Shown here in pieces: positions 7,988 to 15,123 of a stretch of 15,404 bases of DNA. The first letter of the stretch is position 1. Every line of letters starts with the position of its first letter. A program made the translations under genes and the position numbers. The notes under the pieces are model-generated. The model did not search any database. It was not told the origin of the DNA and saw nothing but the letters and a program-made list of their open reading frames with translations. Origin of the DNA: Ectopseudomonas composti (lineage in GTDB: Bacteria > Pseudomonadota > Gammaproteobacteria > Pseudomonadales > Pseudomonadaceae). The DNA is taken from assembly GCA_946886245.1 (NCBI GenBank), contig CAMPIF010000043.1, positions 1-15,404 on the forward strand, written 5' to 3'.

Positions 7988-8030
7988 AAAGACAGTACCG
8001 AGCCTTCTGGATGGGCTACAAGAAAGAAAT

Positions 8031-8069
8031 AGCAACCTGACAGAACTGTAATGTTCGGCTCAGGTTGCT
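8031..8069. repeat. 10-bp inverted repeat around the first CopR-like box
   Basis: AGCAACCTGA (8031-8040) and TCAGGTTGCT (8060-8069) are perfect inverted complements with a 19-nt interior. The left arm shares four bases with the CopR-like box at 8037-8052. The element may allow DNA looping or a second regulator, or it may be an RNA hairpin if a transcript starts upstream. Confidence 0.45.
8037..8052 (+). promoter_or_regulatory. CopR-type copper box upstream of the ptrA-like gene
   Basis: CTGACAGAACTGTAAT matches, as I recall it, the P. aeruginosa CopR box CTGACA-N5-GTAAT at every defined position. It also reads as an imperfect TGACA-N4-TGTAA dyad. It ends 105 nt before the ptrA-like start. 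The two-component system CopRS activates such sites under copper stress; copRS is not in the window. It lies within a larger inverted repeat. Confidence 0.75.
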
Positions 8070-8157
8070 GACAGGCCCTCTTAGTTAACGTGACATCGAG
8101 CCTAAAGCTCGGCCTCTGCAGTTGCAGGGACCACTTAACTTACGAGGAATACCCAAA

Positions 8158-8364
8158 ATGAAATCGATCAAAGCTCTGCTTGTAGTTACTGCTCTGAGCA
8201 TCTCCAGCTTGGCAATGGCTGAAGGTGGTGCTGACCGAACCTTCGCGCGCATGGAGCAGGCACGCCAGACGTCTCTGGAGGCCTACCGGGTGGCCCAGCA
8301 GCAGAAAGTTGAGGCTCCTGTAGCCAGCAGTCCAACCGAGCAAGCAGAGCACACCAACTGCTGA
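8158..8364 (+). CDS. ptrA: PtrA-like small secreted copper-responsive protein
   Basis: A 68-residue protein with a Sec signal peptide (MKSIK, then a hydrophobic stretch, cleavage after AMA at about 21), so the mature form is periplasmic and about 47 residues. The mature N-terminus EGGADRTFARM matches the co-regulatory PtrA N-terminal type of Pseudomonas; PtrA of P. aeruginosa is copper-induced through CopRS. The end carries a lone Cys at the C-terminus (HTNC). The ATG at 8158 is preceded by an ACGAGGA ribosome-binding site about 10 nt upstream. Its role in copper tolerance is known only by association; the type III secretion repressor role of P. aeruginosa PtrA should not be assumed here. It shares its N-terminal motif with the DUF2790 protein at 14692-15024. 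Confidence 0.8.
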   Translation: MKSIKALLVVTALSISSLAMAEGGADRTFARMEQARQTSLEAYRVAQQQKVEAPVASSPTEQAEHTNC

Positions 8365-8374
8365 AGTCATCTAC

Positions 8375-8390
8375 CTTACAGAAATGTAAT
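8375..8390 (+). promoter_or_regulatory. CopR-type copper box upstream of copA-copB-copG operon
   Basis: CTTACAGAAATGTAAT contains a perfect TTACA-N4-TGTAA dyad and differs by one base from the CTGACA-N5-GTAAT box. It lies between the ptrA-like stop and copA, ending 168 nt before the copA start, and shares 13 of 16 bases with the box at 8037. It is the likely copper-responsive element for the whole downstream operon. Nearby AT-rich hexamers (around 8406 and 8419) could serve as -10 elements. Confidence 0.72.
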
Positions 8391-8430
8391 CACCCGGATG
8401 GTTGGGATATGGCAGTTTCATACTGCTCAT

Positions 8431-8484
8431 CGTCGGTAAGGCTTGTGCAATGCACCGACGTGGAAAGTTGAGGGGTAAATCCCC
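8431..8484 (+). other. Two possible hairpins in the copA leader
   Basis: CGTCGGT (8431-8437) pairs with ACCGACG (8454-8460) across 16 nt, and GGGG (8472-8475) with CCCC (8481-8484) across 5 nt. If transcription starts just downstream of the box at 8375, the copA mRNA has a structured leader of roughly 130 nt. No riboswitch class is recognised and no T-run follows. A regulatory function is unproven. Confidence 0.35.
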
Positions 8485-8557
8485 GACATTGAAGCAGCCA
8501 TGAACCCGAGACCGGGCACACCATCACCGGCTCATTTGACGGATTGGACAAAACGGC

Positions 8558-10339
8558 ATGCAAAGCAAAACCACAAGGCGCACCTTCGTCAAAGGCCTGG
8601 CAGCCACCGGTATTATCGGCGGACTTGGCCTGTGGCGCACGCCGGTCTGGGCGGTGAACAGCCCCGGCCAGCCCAACGTACTGACTGGTAACGAATTCGA
8701 CCTATTCATCGGTGAAACCCCGGTGAACATCACCGGCGCAGCGCGCACGGCCATGACCATCAACGGCTCGCTCCCTGGGCCGATTCTTCGTTGGCGCGAA
8801 GGCGATACCGTCACATTGCGCGTGCGCAACCGCCTCAAGGAGGACACCTCCATCCATTGGCACGGCATCATCCTGCCGGCGAACATGGATGGTGTTCCTG
8901 GCCTGAGCTTCCATGGCATCGCCCCTGACGGCATGTATGAGTACAAGTTCAAGGTCAACCAGAACGGTACCTACTGGTATCACAGTCACTCGGGGCTGCA
9001 GGAGCAGGTCGGCGTATACGGCGCGCTGGTCATCGATGCCAAGGAGCCCGAGCCCTTCAGTTACGACCGTGATTACGTCGTGTTGCTGAGCGACTGGACG
9101 GATGAAAATCCAACGCGGGTACTGGCCAAGCTCAAGAAACAGTCGGACTACTACAACCAGCACAAACGCACCGTTGGTGACTTCATCGATGACGTAAGCG
9201 AGATGGGTTGGTCCGCCGCCGTAGCCGATCGCAAGATGTGGGCCGAGATGAAGATGAGCCCGACGGATCTCGCTGACGTCAGTGGCTACACCTACACCTA
9301 CCTGATGAATGGCCAGGCACCCAATGGCAACTGGACCGGCATATTCAAACCAGGCGAAAAGATCCGCCTGCGCTTCATCAACGCCTCGGCGATGACCTAT
9401 TTCGATGTGCGCATCCCGGGCCTGAAGATGACTGTGGTTGCGGCCGATGGTCTGCACGTCAAACCGGTCAGCGTCGACGAGTTCCGTATCGCCGTGGCCG
9501 AGACCTACGACGTGATCGTCGAACCAGACAGCGAACAGGCGTATACCGTGTTTGCACAATCCATGGATCGCACTGGCTATGCGCGCGGCACCCTTGCTGT
9601 ACAGGAGGGGTTGAGTGCACCAGTACCCAGCCCCGACCCGCGTCCGCTGATTGCCATGGGCGACATGGGTATGGATCACGGCAGCATGGGCGGTATGGAT
9701 CACGGGAACATGGCCGGGATGGATCAGGGCAGCATGCAGGGTGGCATGGCTGGTATGGATCACAGCCAGATGGCCGGAATGGATCATTCAAACATGGCTG
9801 GCATGGCTGGCAACATGCAGGCACACCCGGCCTCAGAGACCAACAATCCTTTGGTCGACATGCAGACCATGACGCCGACGCACAAGCTGGACGACCCAGG
9901 TATCGGCCTGCGTGATAACGGCCGGCGCGTGCTGACGTACTCTGACCTGCGCAGCACCTTCCCTGATCCGGACGGGCGTGAGCCAAGTCGCACCATCGAG
10001 CTGCACCTCACCGGGCATATGGAGAAATTCTCCTGGTCCTTCGATGGAATCAAGTTCTCTGACGCCGAGCCTCTGCGCCTCAAGTACGGCGAGCGTGTTC
10101 GCATCACGCTGGTCAACGACACCATGATGACTCATCCGATCCATCTTCATGGCATGTGGAGCGACCTGGAGGATGCGAACGGCAATTTCCTGGTGCGTAA
10201 ACACACCATCGACATGCCGCCAGGTTCCAAGCGCAGCTATCGAGTGACTGCCGATGCGTTGGGTCGTTGGGCCTATCACTGCCACCTGTTGCTCCACATG
10301 GAAATGGGCATGTTCCGTGAAGTTCGTGTGGATGAGTAA
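8558..10339 (+). CDS. copA: Periplasmic multicopper oxidase CopA/PcoA
   Basis: A 593-residue three-domain multicopper oxidase that oxidises Cu(I) to less toxic Cu(II) in the periplasm. The N-terminus is a Tat signal (RRTFVK at 7-12, hydrophobic core, cleavage after VWA at about 32), consistent with export of a folded, metal-loaded protein. All four copper motifs are present: HWHG at 100-103, HSH at 142-144, HPIHLHG at 526-532 and HCHLLLHMEM at 574-583, giving type 1, 2 and 3 sites. Residues 367-420 form a Met/His-rich loop of MDHG/MDHS units, as in the CopA and PcoA proteins of copper-resistant strains. The ribosome-binding site before ATG 8558 is weak. It heads the operon that continues with the Met/His-rich protein, copB, cytochrome c and copG. 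Confidence 0.97.
   Translation: MQSKTTRRTFVKGLAATGIIGGLGLWRTPVWAVNSPGQPNVLTGNEFDLFIGETPVNITGAARTAMTINGSLPGPILRWREGDTVTLRVRNRLKEDTSIHWHGIILPANMDGVPGLSFHGIAPDGMYEYKFKVNQNGTYWYHSHSGLQEQVGVYGALVIDAKEPEPFSYDRDYVVLLSDWTDENPTRVLAKLKKQSDYYNQHKRTVGDFIDDVSEMGWSAAVADRKMWAEMKMSPTDLADVSGYTYTYLMNGQAPNGNWTGIFKPGEKIRLRFINASAMTYFDVRIPGLKMTVVAADGLHVKPVSVDEFRIAVAETYDVIVEPDSEQAYTVFAQSMDRTGYARGTLAVQEGLSAPVPSPDPRPLIAMGDMGMDHGSMGGMDHGNMAGMDQGSMQGGMAGMDHSQMAGMDHSNMAGMAGNMQAHPASETNNPLVDMQTMTPTHKLDDPGIGLRDNGRRVLTYSDLRSTFPDPDGREPSRTIELHLTGHMEKFSWSFDGIKFSDAEPLRLKYGERVRITLVNDTMMTHPIHLHGMWSDLEDANGNFLVRKHTIDMPPGSKRSYRVTADALGRWAYHCHLLLHMEMGMFREVRVDE
9656..9817 (+). repeat. Met/His-rich coding repeats within copA
   Basis: Degenerate units encoding GMDHG/GMDHS-M repeat across codons 367-420 of the multicopper oxidase. 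They are likely extra Cu(I) binding sites. Unit number may vary between strains through recombination or slippage. Confidence 0.8.
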
Positions 10340-10351
10340 AGGAGATTTCTG

Positions 10352-10666
10352 ATGAGCACTTTTATGAAGCGAAATGCCCTGGCTGGCAGCGCAGTCATGT
10401 TCAGCCTATTGGCTGCCCTGCACGCACCGGTTTCGTTGGCAGGTGAGGGGCACAGTGAGCACGAACAACATGCTGCCGAGTCGGCTGTACCCAAGACCGC
10501 CAGTGGCAATCACGCAGATCAGTCGAAGGATAAGGCGGCTGGCCAGCATATGGATCATGGCGCCATGGATCACGGAGACATGAAGCATGACGGCATGAAT
10601 CACGAAAACATGATGGATAAGCATGGCGGCACCGAAGCCGAAGCAGGTTCGAACCATGACCACTAG
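10352..10666 (+). CDS. Small secreted Met/His-rich putative copper-binding protein
   Basis: A 104-residue protein lying between copA and copB that I cannot assign to a named family. It has a Sec-type signal peptide (residues 1-30, SLA cleavage). The mature part is hydrophilic and unstructured in appearance, and its second half is packed with [12 protein letters not shown] and MMDKH units, so it can plausibly bind several copper ions. AAGGAG lies 7 nt before ATG 10352 (alternative ATG at 10364). It starts 12 nt after copA and overlaps copB by 11 nt, so it belongs to the same transcript. It resembles the Met/His-rich regions of CopA and CopB without their folded domains. It could be a copper sponge, or a duplicated fragment of the CopB N-terminus. 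Confidence 0.82.
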   Translation: MSTFMKRNALAGSAVMFSLLAALHAPVSLAGEGHSEHEQHAAESAVPKTASGNHADQSKDKAAGQHMDHGAMDHGDMKHDGMNHENMMDKHGGTEAEAGSNHDH

Positions 10667-11747
10667 GTTTTCACGTCCATCTCTCTTGGCGCTGGCTGTG
10701 TCGCTGAGTGCGTTCAGCGGCGGCGTTACTTTGGCTGCGGAAGAAATGGATCATTCGGCAATGGGGCACGGCACCATGTCGATGGACCATAGCCAGATGA
10801 GCCACGGCGCTACCAAAGCGCCGATGGAGGGCATGGATCACAGCAAGATGGACCATGGTGCCATGCAGGGTGCTTCGGGCAGCATGGATCATAGCCAGAT
10901 GGGCCACGGCCAGAGCCAAGAGAAGGCCCAGGCTATGGATCACAGCAAGATGGGGCATGGCGCCATGCAAGGACAGATGGAGGGCATGGATCATTCAAAG
11001 ATGAACCATGGCTCCGCTGAAGCCCCGAGAACCACCAGCCGTACGCCGATTCCCGTTCTGACGGATGCTGATCGCCAAGCGGCTTTCCCGCCATTACCTG
11101 GCCACAAGGTTCACGACAGCGCCATCAACAGTTTTTTCCTGCTCGATCAGCTCGAATACCAGGACGCAGATGAGGGCAGCACCCTGGCCTGGGATGCGTC
11201 GGGCTGGGTAGGCGGTGATATCAACCGGGTCTGGTTCCGCTCCGAAGGCGAGCGTACCAACGGCGTTACCGAGGACGCTGAATTACAGCTGCTGTACGGC
11301 CGCTCGATCGGCCCTTGGTGGGATGTCGTCGCGGGCGTTCGCCAGGACTTTAAACCGGAGTCGCCGCAGACTTGGGCTGCCTTCGGTATCCAGGGCATGG
11401 CGCTTTACGCCTTTGAGGCCGAAGCCACGGCCTTCGTCGGCGAGAATGGCCAAACTGCTGCCCGACTGGAGGGCGAGTACGACATTCTGCTGACCAACCG
11501 GCTGATTCTCCAGCCAACTGCCGAAATGAACTTCTACGGCAAGAACGATCCTGAGCGAGGTGTGGGGTCTGGGTTGGCAAATACCGAGCTCGGCTTGCGT
11601 CTGCGTTACGAGATTGTCAGACAGTTTGCTCCCTATGTCGGGGTTTCCTGGAGCCGCTCCTATGGCAACACGGCAGACATGGTGCGCGACGAGGGCGGTG
11701 ATGTAGACGAGGCGCGTTTTGTCGCCGGTATCCGGATGTGGTTTTGA
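10656..11747 (+). CDS. copB: Outer-membrane copper resistance protein CopB/PcoB
   Basis: A 363-residue protein with a signal peptide (about 1-28) and a Met/His-rich N-terminal half (residues 31-119, repeated MDHSKM/MGHG units). A CopB/PcoB beta-barrel domain follows and ends in the aromatic GIRMWF, an outer-membrane barrel signature. It binds copper and acts with CopA in the periplasm and outer membrane. The ATG at 10656 fits the signal peptide; an in-frame ATG at 10623 lies inside the upstream gene. The 11-nt overlap with that gene suggests translational coupling. The barrel domain is full length with no frameshift. Confidence 0.95.
   Translation: MTTRFSRPSLLALAVSLSAFSGGVTLAAEEMDHSAMGHGTMSMDHSQMSHGATKAPMEGMDHSKMDHGAMQGASGSMDHSQMGHGQSQEKAQAMDHSKMGHGAMQGQMEGMDHSKMNHGSAEAPRTTSRTPIPVLTDADRQAAFPPLPGHKVHDSAINSFFLLDQLEYQDADEGSTLAWDASGWVGGDINRVWFRSEGERTNGVTEDAELQLLYGRSIGPWWDVVAGVRQDFKPESPQTWAAFGIQGMALYAFEAEATAFVGENGQTAARLEGEYDILLTNRLILQPTAEMNFYGKNDPERGVGSGLANTELGLRLRYEIVRQFAPYVGVSWSRSYGNTADMVRDEGGDVDEARFVAGIRMWF
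10746..11012 (+). repeat. Met/His-rich coding repeats within copB
   Basis: Near-repeats of the type ATGGATCACAGCAAGATG encode residues 31-119 of CopB. Several units are almost identical (for example near 10836, 10936 and 10986), which implies expansion by duplication. They likely bind copper. Confidence 0.8.
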
Positions 11748-11756
11748 GAACCTGAC

Positions 11757-12599
11757 ATGAAAAGAACAATTAAAACTTTGGTGGCGGCCGGCGTGGTCGG
11801 TAGCACAGCTGTCCTGGCCGGCGCCTACTTTGGCGTGGTCAACGTGGGGGCCGATGATCCCCATTTTCCTGCAGTGCATGCGTTTCTCACGATGGCCCGT
11901 GACCGCTCTATCGAAGTCCGTTCGCAGGACATCGAGGTTCCCAACCTGGATGATCAAGCTCTTATTCGCGCCGGTGCGGGCAACTACAACTCCATGTGTA
12001 TCGGCTGTCATTTGGCGCCAGGTGTGGCGGAGACCGAGCTAAGCCAATCGCTTTATCCTGCGCCTCCCAACCTCGCCAAGATCGGTGTCGATGGCAATCC
12101 GTCAGCAGCGTTCTGGGTGATCAAGCATGGCATCAAGGCAACGGGTATGCCTGCGTGGGGCAAGAGCATGGGCGATGAATACATCTGGGGCATGGTTGCC
12201 TTCCTTGACCAATTGCCGACGATGGATGCCAAGCAATACCAAGCACTCGTCGCATCCAGTGGCGGCCATCAGCATGGTGGTGGGGAAACGCAAATGCACA
12301 ATCATGAAGGTCAGCACGGCGACAACAAGCCTGGCCATCATGGCAATAGCGGCGGTGGCGAAGACCATCATGGAACAGGTGATGCCGGAGAGCCTGGCCA
12401 TCACGATGCCGCGGCTACAGATAGCGAGGGTGGCTCCGCACCTGAGGCAGGTCACCATTCGGACATGAGTAGCGATGATCACCATGCCGGGGATGAGGCC
12501 GCCCCAAGCGGCGGAGACCATCATTCCGAGCAAACTCCGAATGCCTCGCCTAAGACCCACACCCACGCCGATGGCAAAGAGCACGTGCATGAAAGCTAA
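11757..12599 (+). CDS. Class I cytochrome c with long His-rich C-terminal tail
   Basis: A 280-residue periplasmic c-type cytochrome. An N-terminal hydrophobic segment (about 8-26) serves as signal or anchor. The haem site is CIGCH at 81-85, and ATGMPAWG supplies Met131 as the probable axial ligand; this core ends near residue 165. The remaining ~110 residues are a disordered-looking tail with many HH, HHG and HxH motifs, which doubles the usual size of such cytochromes and probably binds metal. It starts 9 nt after copB and overlaps copG by 11 nt. One reading is that it accepts electrons when CopA or CopG oxidises copper, but the partner is unknown. Cytochromes next to copper-resistance operons are known; the His tail is the odd part. 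Confidence 0.9.
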   Translation: MKRTIKTLVAAGVVGSTAVLAGAYFGVVNVGADDPHFPAVHAFLTMARDRSIEVRSQDIEVPNLDDQALIRAGAGNYNSMCIGCHLAPGVAETELSQSLYPAPPNLAKIGVDGNPSAAFWVIKHGIKATGMPAWGKSMGDEYIWGMVAFLDQLPTMDAKQYQALVASSGGHQHGGGETQMHNHEGQHGDNKPGHHGNSGGGEDHHGTGDAGEPGHHDAAATDSEGGSAPEAGHHSDMSSDDHHAGDEAAPSGGDHHSEQTPNASPKTHTHADGKEHVHES

Positions 12600-13032
12600 A
12601 TATCTGGCCTTGCTGGCCGCTCTCTCCGTCACATCTGCAGTTCAAGCCGCTGATGCCCTGACGATTGATGTCCATCGTGATGCCAATTGCGGATGTTGCA
12701 AGAAGTGGATCTCACACCTCGAAGCGAATGGCTTCAAAGTCGTCGACCATGTCGAAAGCAACATGACGGCAGTGAAGCAAAGTCTGGGCGTTGCGCCGCG
12801 GTTGGCGTCTTGCCACACCGCAGTGATTGACGGCAAGTTCGTCGAAGGTCATGTGCCGGCGGCTCAGGTCATCGAGCTCACCAAGCGCGATGATCTCGTG
12901 GGCATCGCTGTTCCTGGGATGCCGGCGGGCTCCCCCGGCATGGAAGTCGATGGCGTACAGCATGCCTACCAGGTCATTGGCTTGACCAAGACGGGGTCTG
13001 ATCAGGTCGTTGCAGAATATCCCGCTCAGTAG
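12589..13032 (+). CDS. copG: DUF411 copper-binding protein CopG
   Basis: A 147-residue periplasmic protein of the DUF411/CopG family. The signal peptide covers residues 1-20. The thioredoxin-like domain has CGCC at 34-37 (Cys34, Cys36, Cys37), SCHTA with Cys75 and His76, and EGHVP with His88. CopG of P. aeruginosa holds a cysteine-bridged tetranuclear copper cluster and is thought to do copper redox chemistry; these residues are compatible with it. ATG 12589 lies inside the last codons of the cytochrome gene and fits the signal peptide; the in-frame ATG at 12475 is rejected. It is the last gene before the terminator at 13048. Confidence 0.93.
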   Translation: MKAKYLALLAALSVTSAVQAADALTIDVHRDANCGCCKKWISHLEANGFKVVDHVESNMTAVKQSLGVAPRLASCHTAVIDGKFVEGHVPAAQVIELTKRDDLVGIAVPGMPAGSPGMEVDGVQHAYQVIGLTKTGSDQVVAEYPAQ

Positions 13033-13047
13033 TACTGCCTGCCAGCA

Positions 13048-13079
13048 CGGCCGCTTGTGTGTAGTGGCCGACTCTTTTT
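13048..13079 (+). terminator. Rho-independent terminator of the copA-copG operon
   Basis: CGGCCGC (13048-13054) pairs with GTGGCCG (13064-13070), with one G-T pair and a 9-nt loop. ACTC and a T5 run follow at 13075-13079. It begins 16 nt after the copG stop. Confidence 0.75.
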
Positions 13080-13100
13080 CATACGCCCTTTAACCTAAGT

Positions 13101-13121
13101 AAAAAGGCGCCCGAGGGCGCC
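13101..13121 (-). terminator. Rho-independent terminator for the leftward porin unit
   Basis: GGCGCCC and GGGCGCC (13106-13121) form a 7-bp GC stem with a 2-nt spacer, so the effective loop includes closing pairs. Read leftward, the stem is followed by TTTTT. It faces the copG terminator, separating convergent units. Confidence 0.72.
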
Positions 13122-13174
13122 AAGGGCTGTCTCCAAACCAAAGGAGCACTACGAGGGGACAGCAGGACCAAGGC

Positions 13175-13203
13175 GCAAGCGGGCAATCAACCCGCCCGCT
13201 TGC
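13175..13203. repeat. 10-bp hairpin just downstream of the porin stop
   Basis: GCAAGCGGGC (13175-13184) and GCCCGCTTGC (13194-13203) are perfect inverted complements around a 9-nt loop. The hairpin is 5 nt beyond the porin stop. There is no T-run, so it is probably a 3' mRNA stem rather than the main terminator. Confidence 0.55.
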
Positions 13204-13208
13204 CAGGG

Positions 13209-14535
13209 TTAGAGAACTTCCAGCGGGTACTCGACAATCAGGCGGAACTCATCCAGATCCGACTCGAAGTCGGTGGCGCGAGTCGTGGCTTGTCGAATGC
13301 GAAAGGACATGTCCTTCAACGACCCAGACTGCACAACGTACTTGGCCTCGATGTCCCGCTCCCAGCGCTTCTGGTTGGTCAACGGATCGCCGTTGTCATC
13401 ACGGCGCATATAGACTTCGTTGGCGTTGCTGTAGTCGGCATCCCAGCCCTGGGCATATCGAGTCATGAAGCTCAACCCAGGCACACCGAAAGGCTCCATA
13501 TCCAGGTCATAGCGCACTTGCCATGACTTCTCCTTGGGCGAGTTGAAGTCGCTGTACTGGATGGAGTTGTCGAGGTAGATGGAGTCCGATTGGCGCAAGT
13601 AGTCGAAGTCATCATTGCCGTTGTTGCGCTGGAGACCCACCAGCACGGTGTGAGCGCCGAACTGGATGCCGACCTTGCCGCTCCAGATCTTGTTATCGAA
13701 GCTCCCGAGGAGCTGCTTCCCTTCATCGACCGCCTTGTAGTAGTTCAGCCCGCCGATCAAGGCGACATCGTCCGCAAGCGGGTAGCTCAGCGTGGTGCCC
13801 GCGTAATATTGATTCCAGGCATCCTTGAGCCGGCTGGTGTAGAGACTGAAGCCCACATTGTCGTTAAGCGTGTAATCACCGCCGAAATAGGCGATCCATG
13901 GCGAGTCGACTTCGCCCGCGTAGAAGGTAGCGAAGCCGTCGCGCATACTGCTGGTATTGGGTTGGCTCATCGAGTGGAGGCGACCGCCTTGAAGCGACAA
14001 TCCTTCCACGCTGCTGTTGACCACGGTGACACCTCGGAAGCTCTCCGGTAACAGCCGCGCATCACCGTATTGGACGACCGGGCTGACAGGAAAGACGTCG
14101 CCTGCCTTGATCTCGGTATCCATGAACCGAGCTTTCACCGCGCCCCCCAGTTTGGAGTAGTTGTCCTCCGCCTGCCCGAGGCTGTTGTAAGGCATCACAT
14201 CGACTGAGCCGCCGGCCCCGGAACGGCCGTCGCCGGTGTCAAGTTTGAGTCCTAGCATGGCAAAGGCATCGACACCAAAACCTACGGTGCCCTCGGTAAA
14301 GCCAGACTCGAATCGGCCTATCACGCCATGCGCCCACTCCTCCGAATAGCCATTACCCGAGCTGCTGGACCTGGCCTTTACGGAAATCGCGGTTGAAGTA
14401 GAGGTTTCGATTGAGGATGGTCAGGCTGCTGCCTTCGATAAATCCCTCGCCTTTCTCGCCGGCGGCCATTGCAGCCTGCCCGGTACTGATGCTCAGAGCG
14501 AGTAGAGAAAGTCCTAACAGGGTCCTGTTATTCAT
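13209..14535 (-). pseudogene. OprD-family outer-membrane porin, broken by a one-base frameshift
   Basis: The start at 14535 gives a signal peptide (about 24 residues) and the porin N-terminus EGSSLTILNRNLYFNRDF. The frame then stops at about 14353. From about 14370 the OprD-type sequence continues in another frame (YSEEWAHG, GRFESGF, then the barrel to the C-terminal PLEVL). Removing one base at the CC doublet at 14370-14371 (a G in the gene sense) restores a protein of about 441 residues, the normal family size. OprD porins allow diffusion of amino acids or small organic acids; the substrate here is unknown. AGGAG precedes the ATG. The frameshift may be real inactivation or a sequencing error. 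A start at 14324 alone would lack a signal peptide. Confidence 0.88.
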
Positions 14536-14661
14536 AAATGCTCCTGATGTTCTTGGCAGTTGTCATTGTGTGGTCGCATATATGTGCCAAGCGCACCGGG
14601 CATAACCAGGCGCGCCTTGGCCATATTTCCACATGCCAAATAACGTCAGGGTGACTTGAAA

Positions 14662-14677
14662 ATTACTTTTCAGTCAG
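14662..14677 (-). promoter_or_regulatory. CopR-like box upstream of the OprD-family porin
   Basis: Read on the minus strand, CTGACTGAAAAGTAAT matches CTGACA-N5-GTAAT with one mismatch. It lies about 127 nt upstream of the porin start and just downstream of the DUF2790 stop. This hints at copper control of the porin. No other recognisable element is seen in the 156-nt gap 14536-14691. Confidence 0.45.
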
Positions 14678-14691
14678 CGCGATGTCATTTA

Positions 14692-15024
14692 TTAGTTTTG
14701 GTTCCGGCAACCTGTTCCGGCTGCACGGTATTCAAGAATATTCAGATCGCCGTTGGAGTCCTCGTAGGTCATCTGGGCCGGCATCACATTGCAGCTAGAG
14801 TCCGTCGGGGTAGTGGCCACGACCCTGGCGATATCGAGCTTCATGCCGTAGCGGTAATGAATGACTTCAGGCGGATTCTTTCCGTTAGCGGCAGCATATT
14901 CTTGCATGGCCTGCTCATTGGCCTGAATCATCCGACCATAAATACGATCAGCACCGCCTTCTGCCAGGGCGGTAGAGGAAACAACCATAACGGCAAGTGC
15001 TGCAATAACTTTGAGGCTTTTCAT
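14692..15024 (-). CDS. DUF2790 family secreted protein
   Basis: A 110-residue protein with a Sec signal (cleavage after ALA at about 21). The mature N-terminus EGGADRIYGRM parallels the PtrA-like protein at 8158-8364. The C-terminal part, HYRYGMKLDIARV, then TYEDSNGDLNILEYRAAGTGC, is the DUF2790 pattern seen in many small Pseudomonas proteins. Two cysteines (in SSCNV and TGCRN) could form a disulfide in the periplasm. AAGGAG lies 9 nt before ATG 15024. A CopR-like box lies 69 nt upstream. Copper-responsive DUF2790 genes are known in Pseudomonas, but their biochemical function is not established. Confidence 0.86.
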   Translation of the reverse strand: MKSLKVIAALAVMVVSSTALAEGGADRIYGRMIQANEQAMQEYAAANGKNPPEVIHYRYGMKLDIARVVATTPTDSSCNVMPAQMTYEDSNGDLNILEYRAAGTGCRNQN

Positions 15025-15092
15025 GTTTAATCACTCCTTCAAGGTGGTGATTAAAATATATCCGCTCGACCTGTCATAAAAATGAAGTCAAA

Positions 15093-15108
15093 GTTACATC
15101 GGCGTAAT
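15093..15108 (-). promoter_or_regulatory. CopR-like box upstream of the DUF2790 gene
   Basis: GTTACATCGGCGTAAT on the plus strand fits TTACA-N5-GTAAT and is close to the box before copA. It also approximates a TTACA-N4-TGTAA dyad with one mismatch. It lies between the CusA-type gene and the DUF2790 gene and is placed to activate the latter. Confidence 0.55.
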
Positions 15109-15123
15109 GCTTCCTGCCGCGTT

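Noticed and set aside
7380..7988. 202-codon plus-strand open frame
   Set aside because: It is antisense to bufB and bufA, which have signal peptide and family motifs.
8702..9787. 361-codon open frame on the minus strand opposite copA
   Set aside because: It is the mirror of the copA coding sequence, low in recognisable motifs and His/Val-rich because of the Met/His repeats; the plus-strand oxidase has all copper motifs.
9656..9817. Short regular repeats that could suggest a CRISPR array
   Set aside because: They are in-frame Met/His codon repeats inside copA without unique spacers of constant size.
11283..12011. 242-codon minus-strand open frame opposite copB and the cytochrome
   Set aside because: It spans two well-supported genes and their junction, with no domain motif or ribosome-binding site.
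15071..15088. CTGTCATAAAAATGAAGT as a Pho box upstream of the DUF2790 gene
   Set aside because: Only the first half-site fits a PhoB-type repeat; the second does not, and the copper context plus the nearby CopR-like box is a better explanation.
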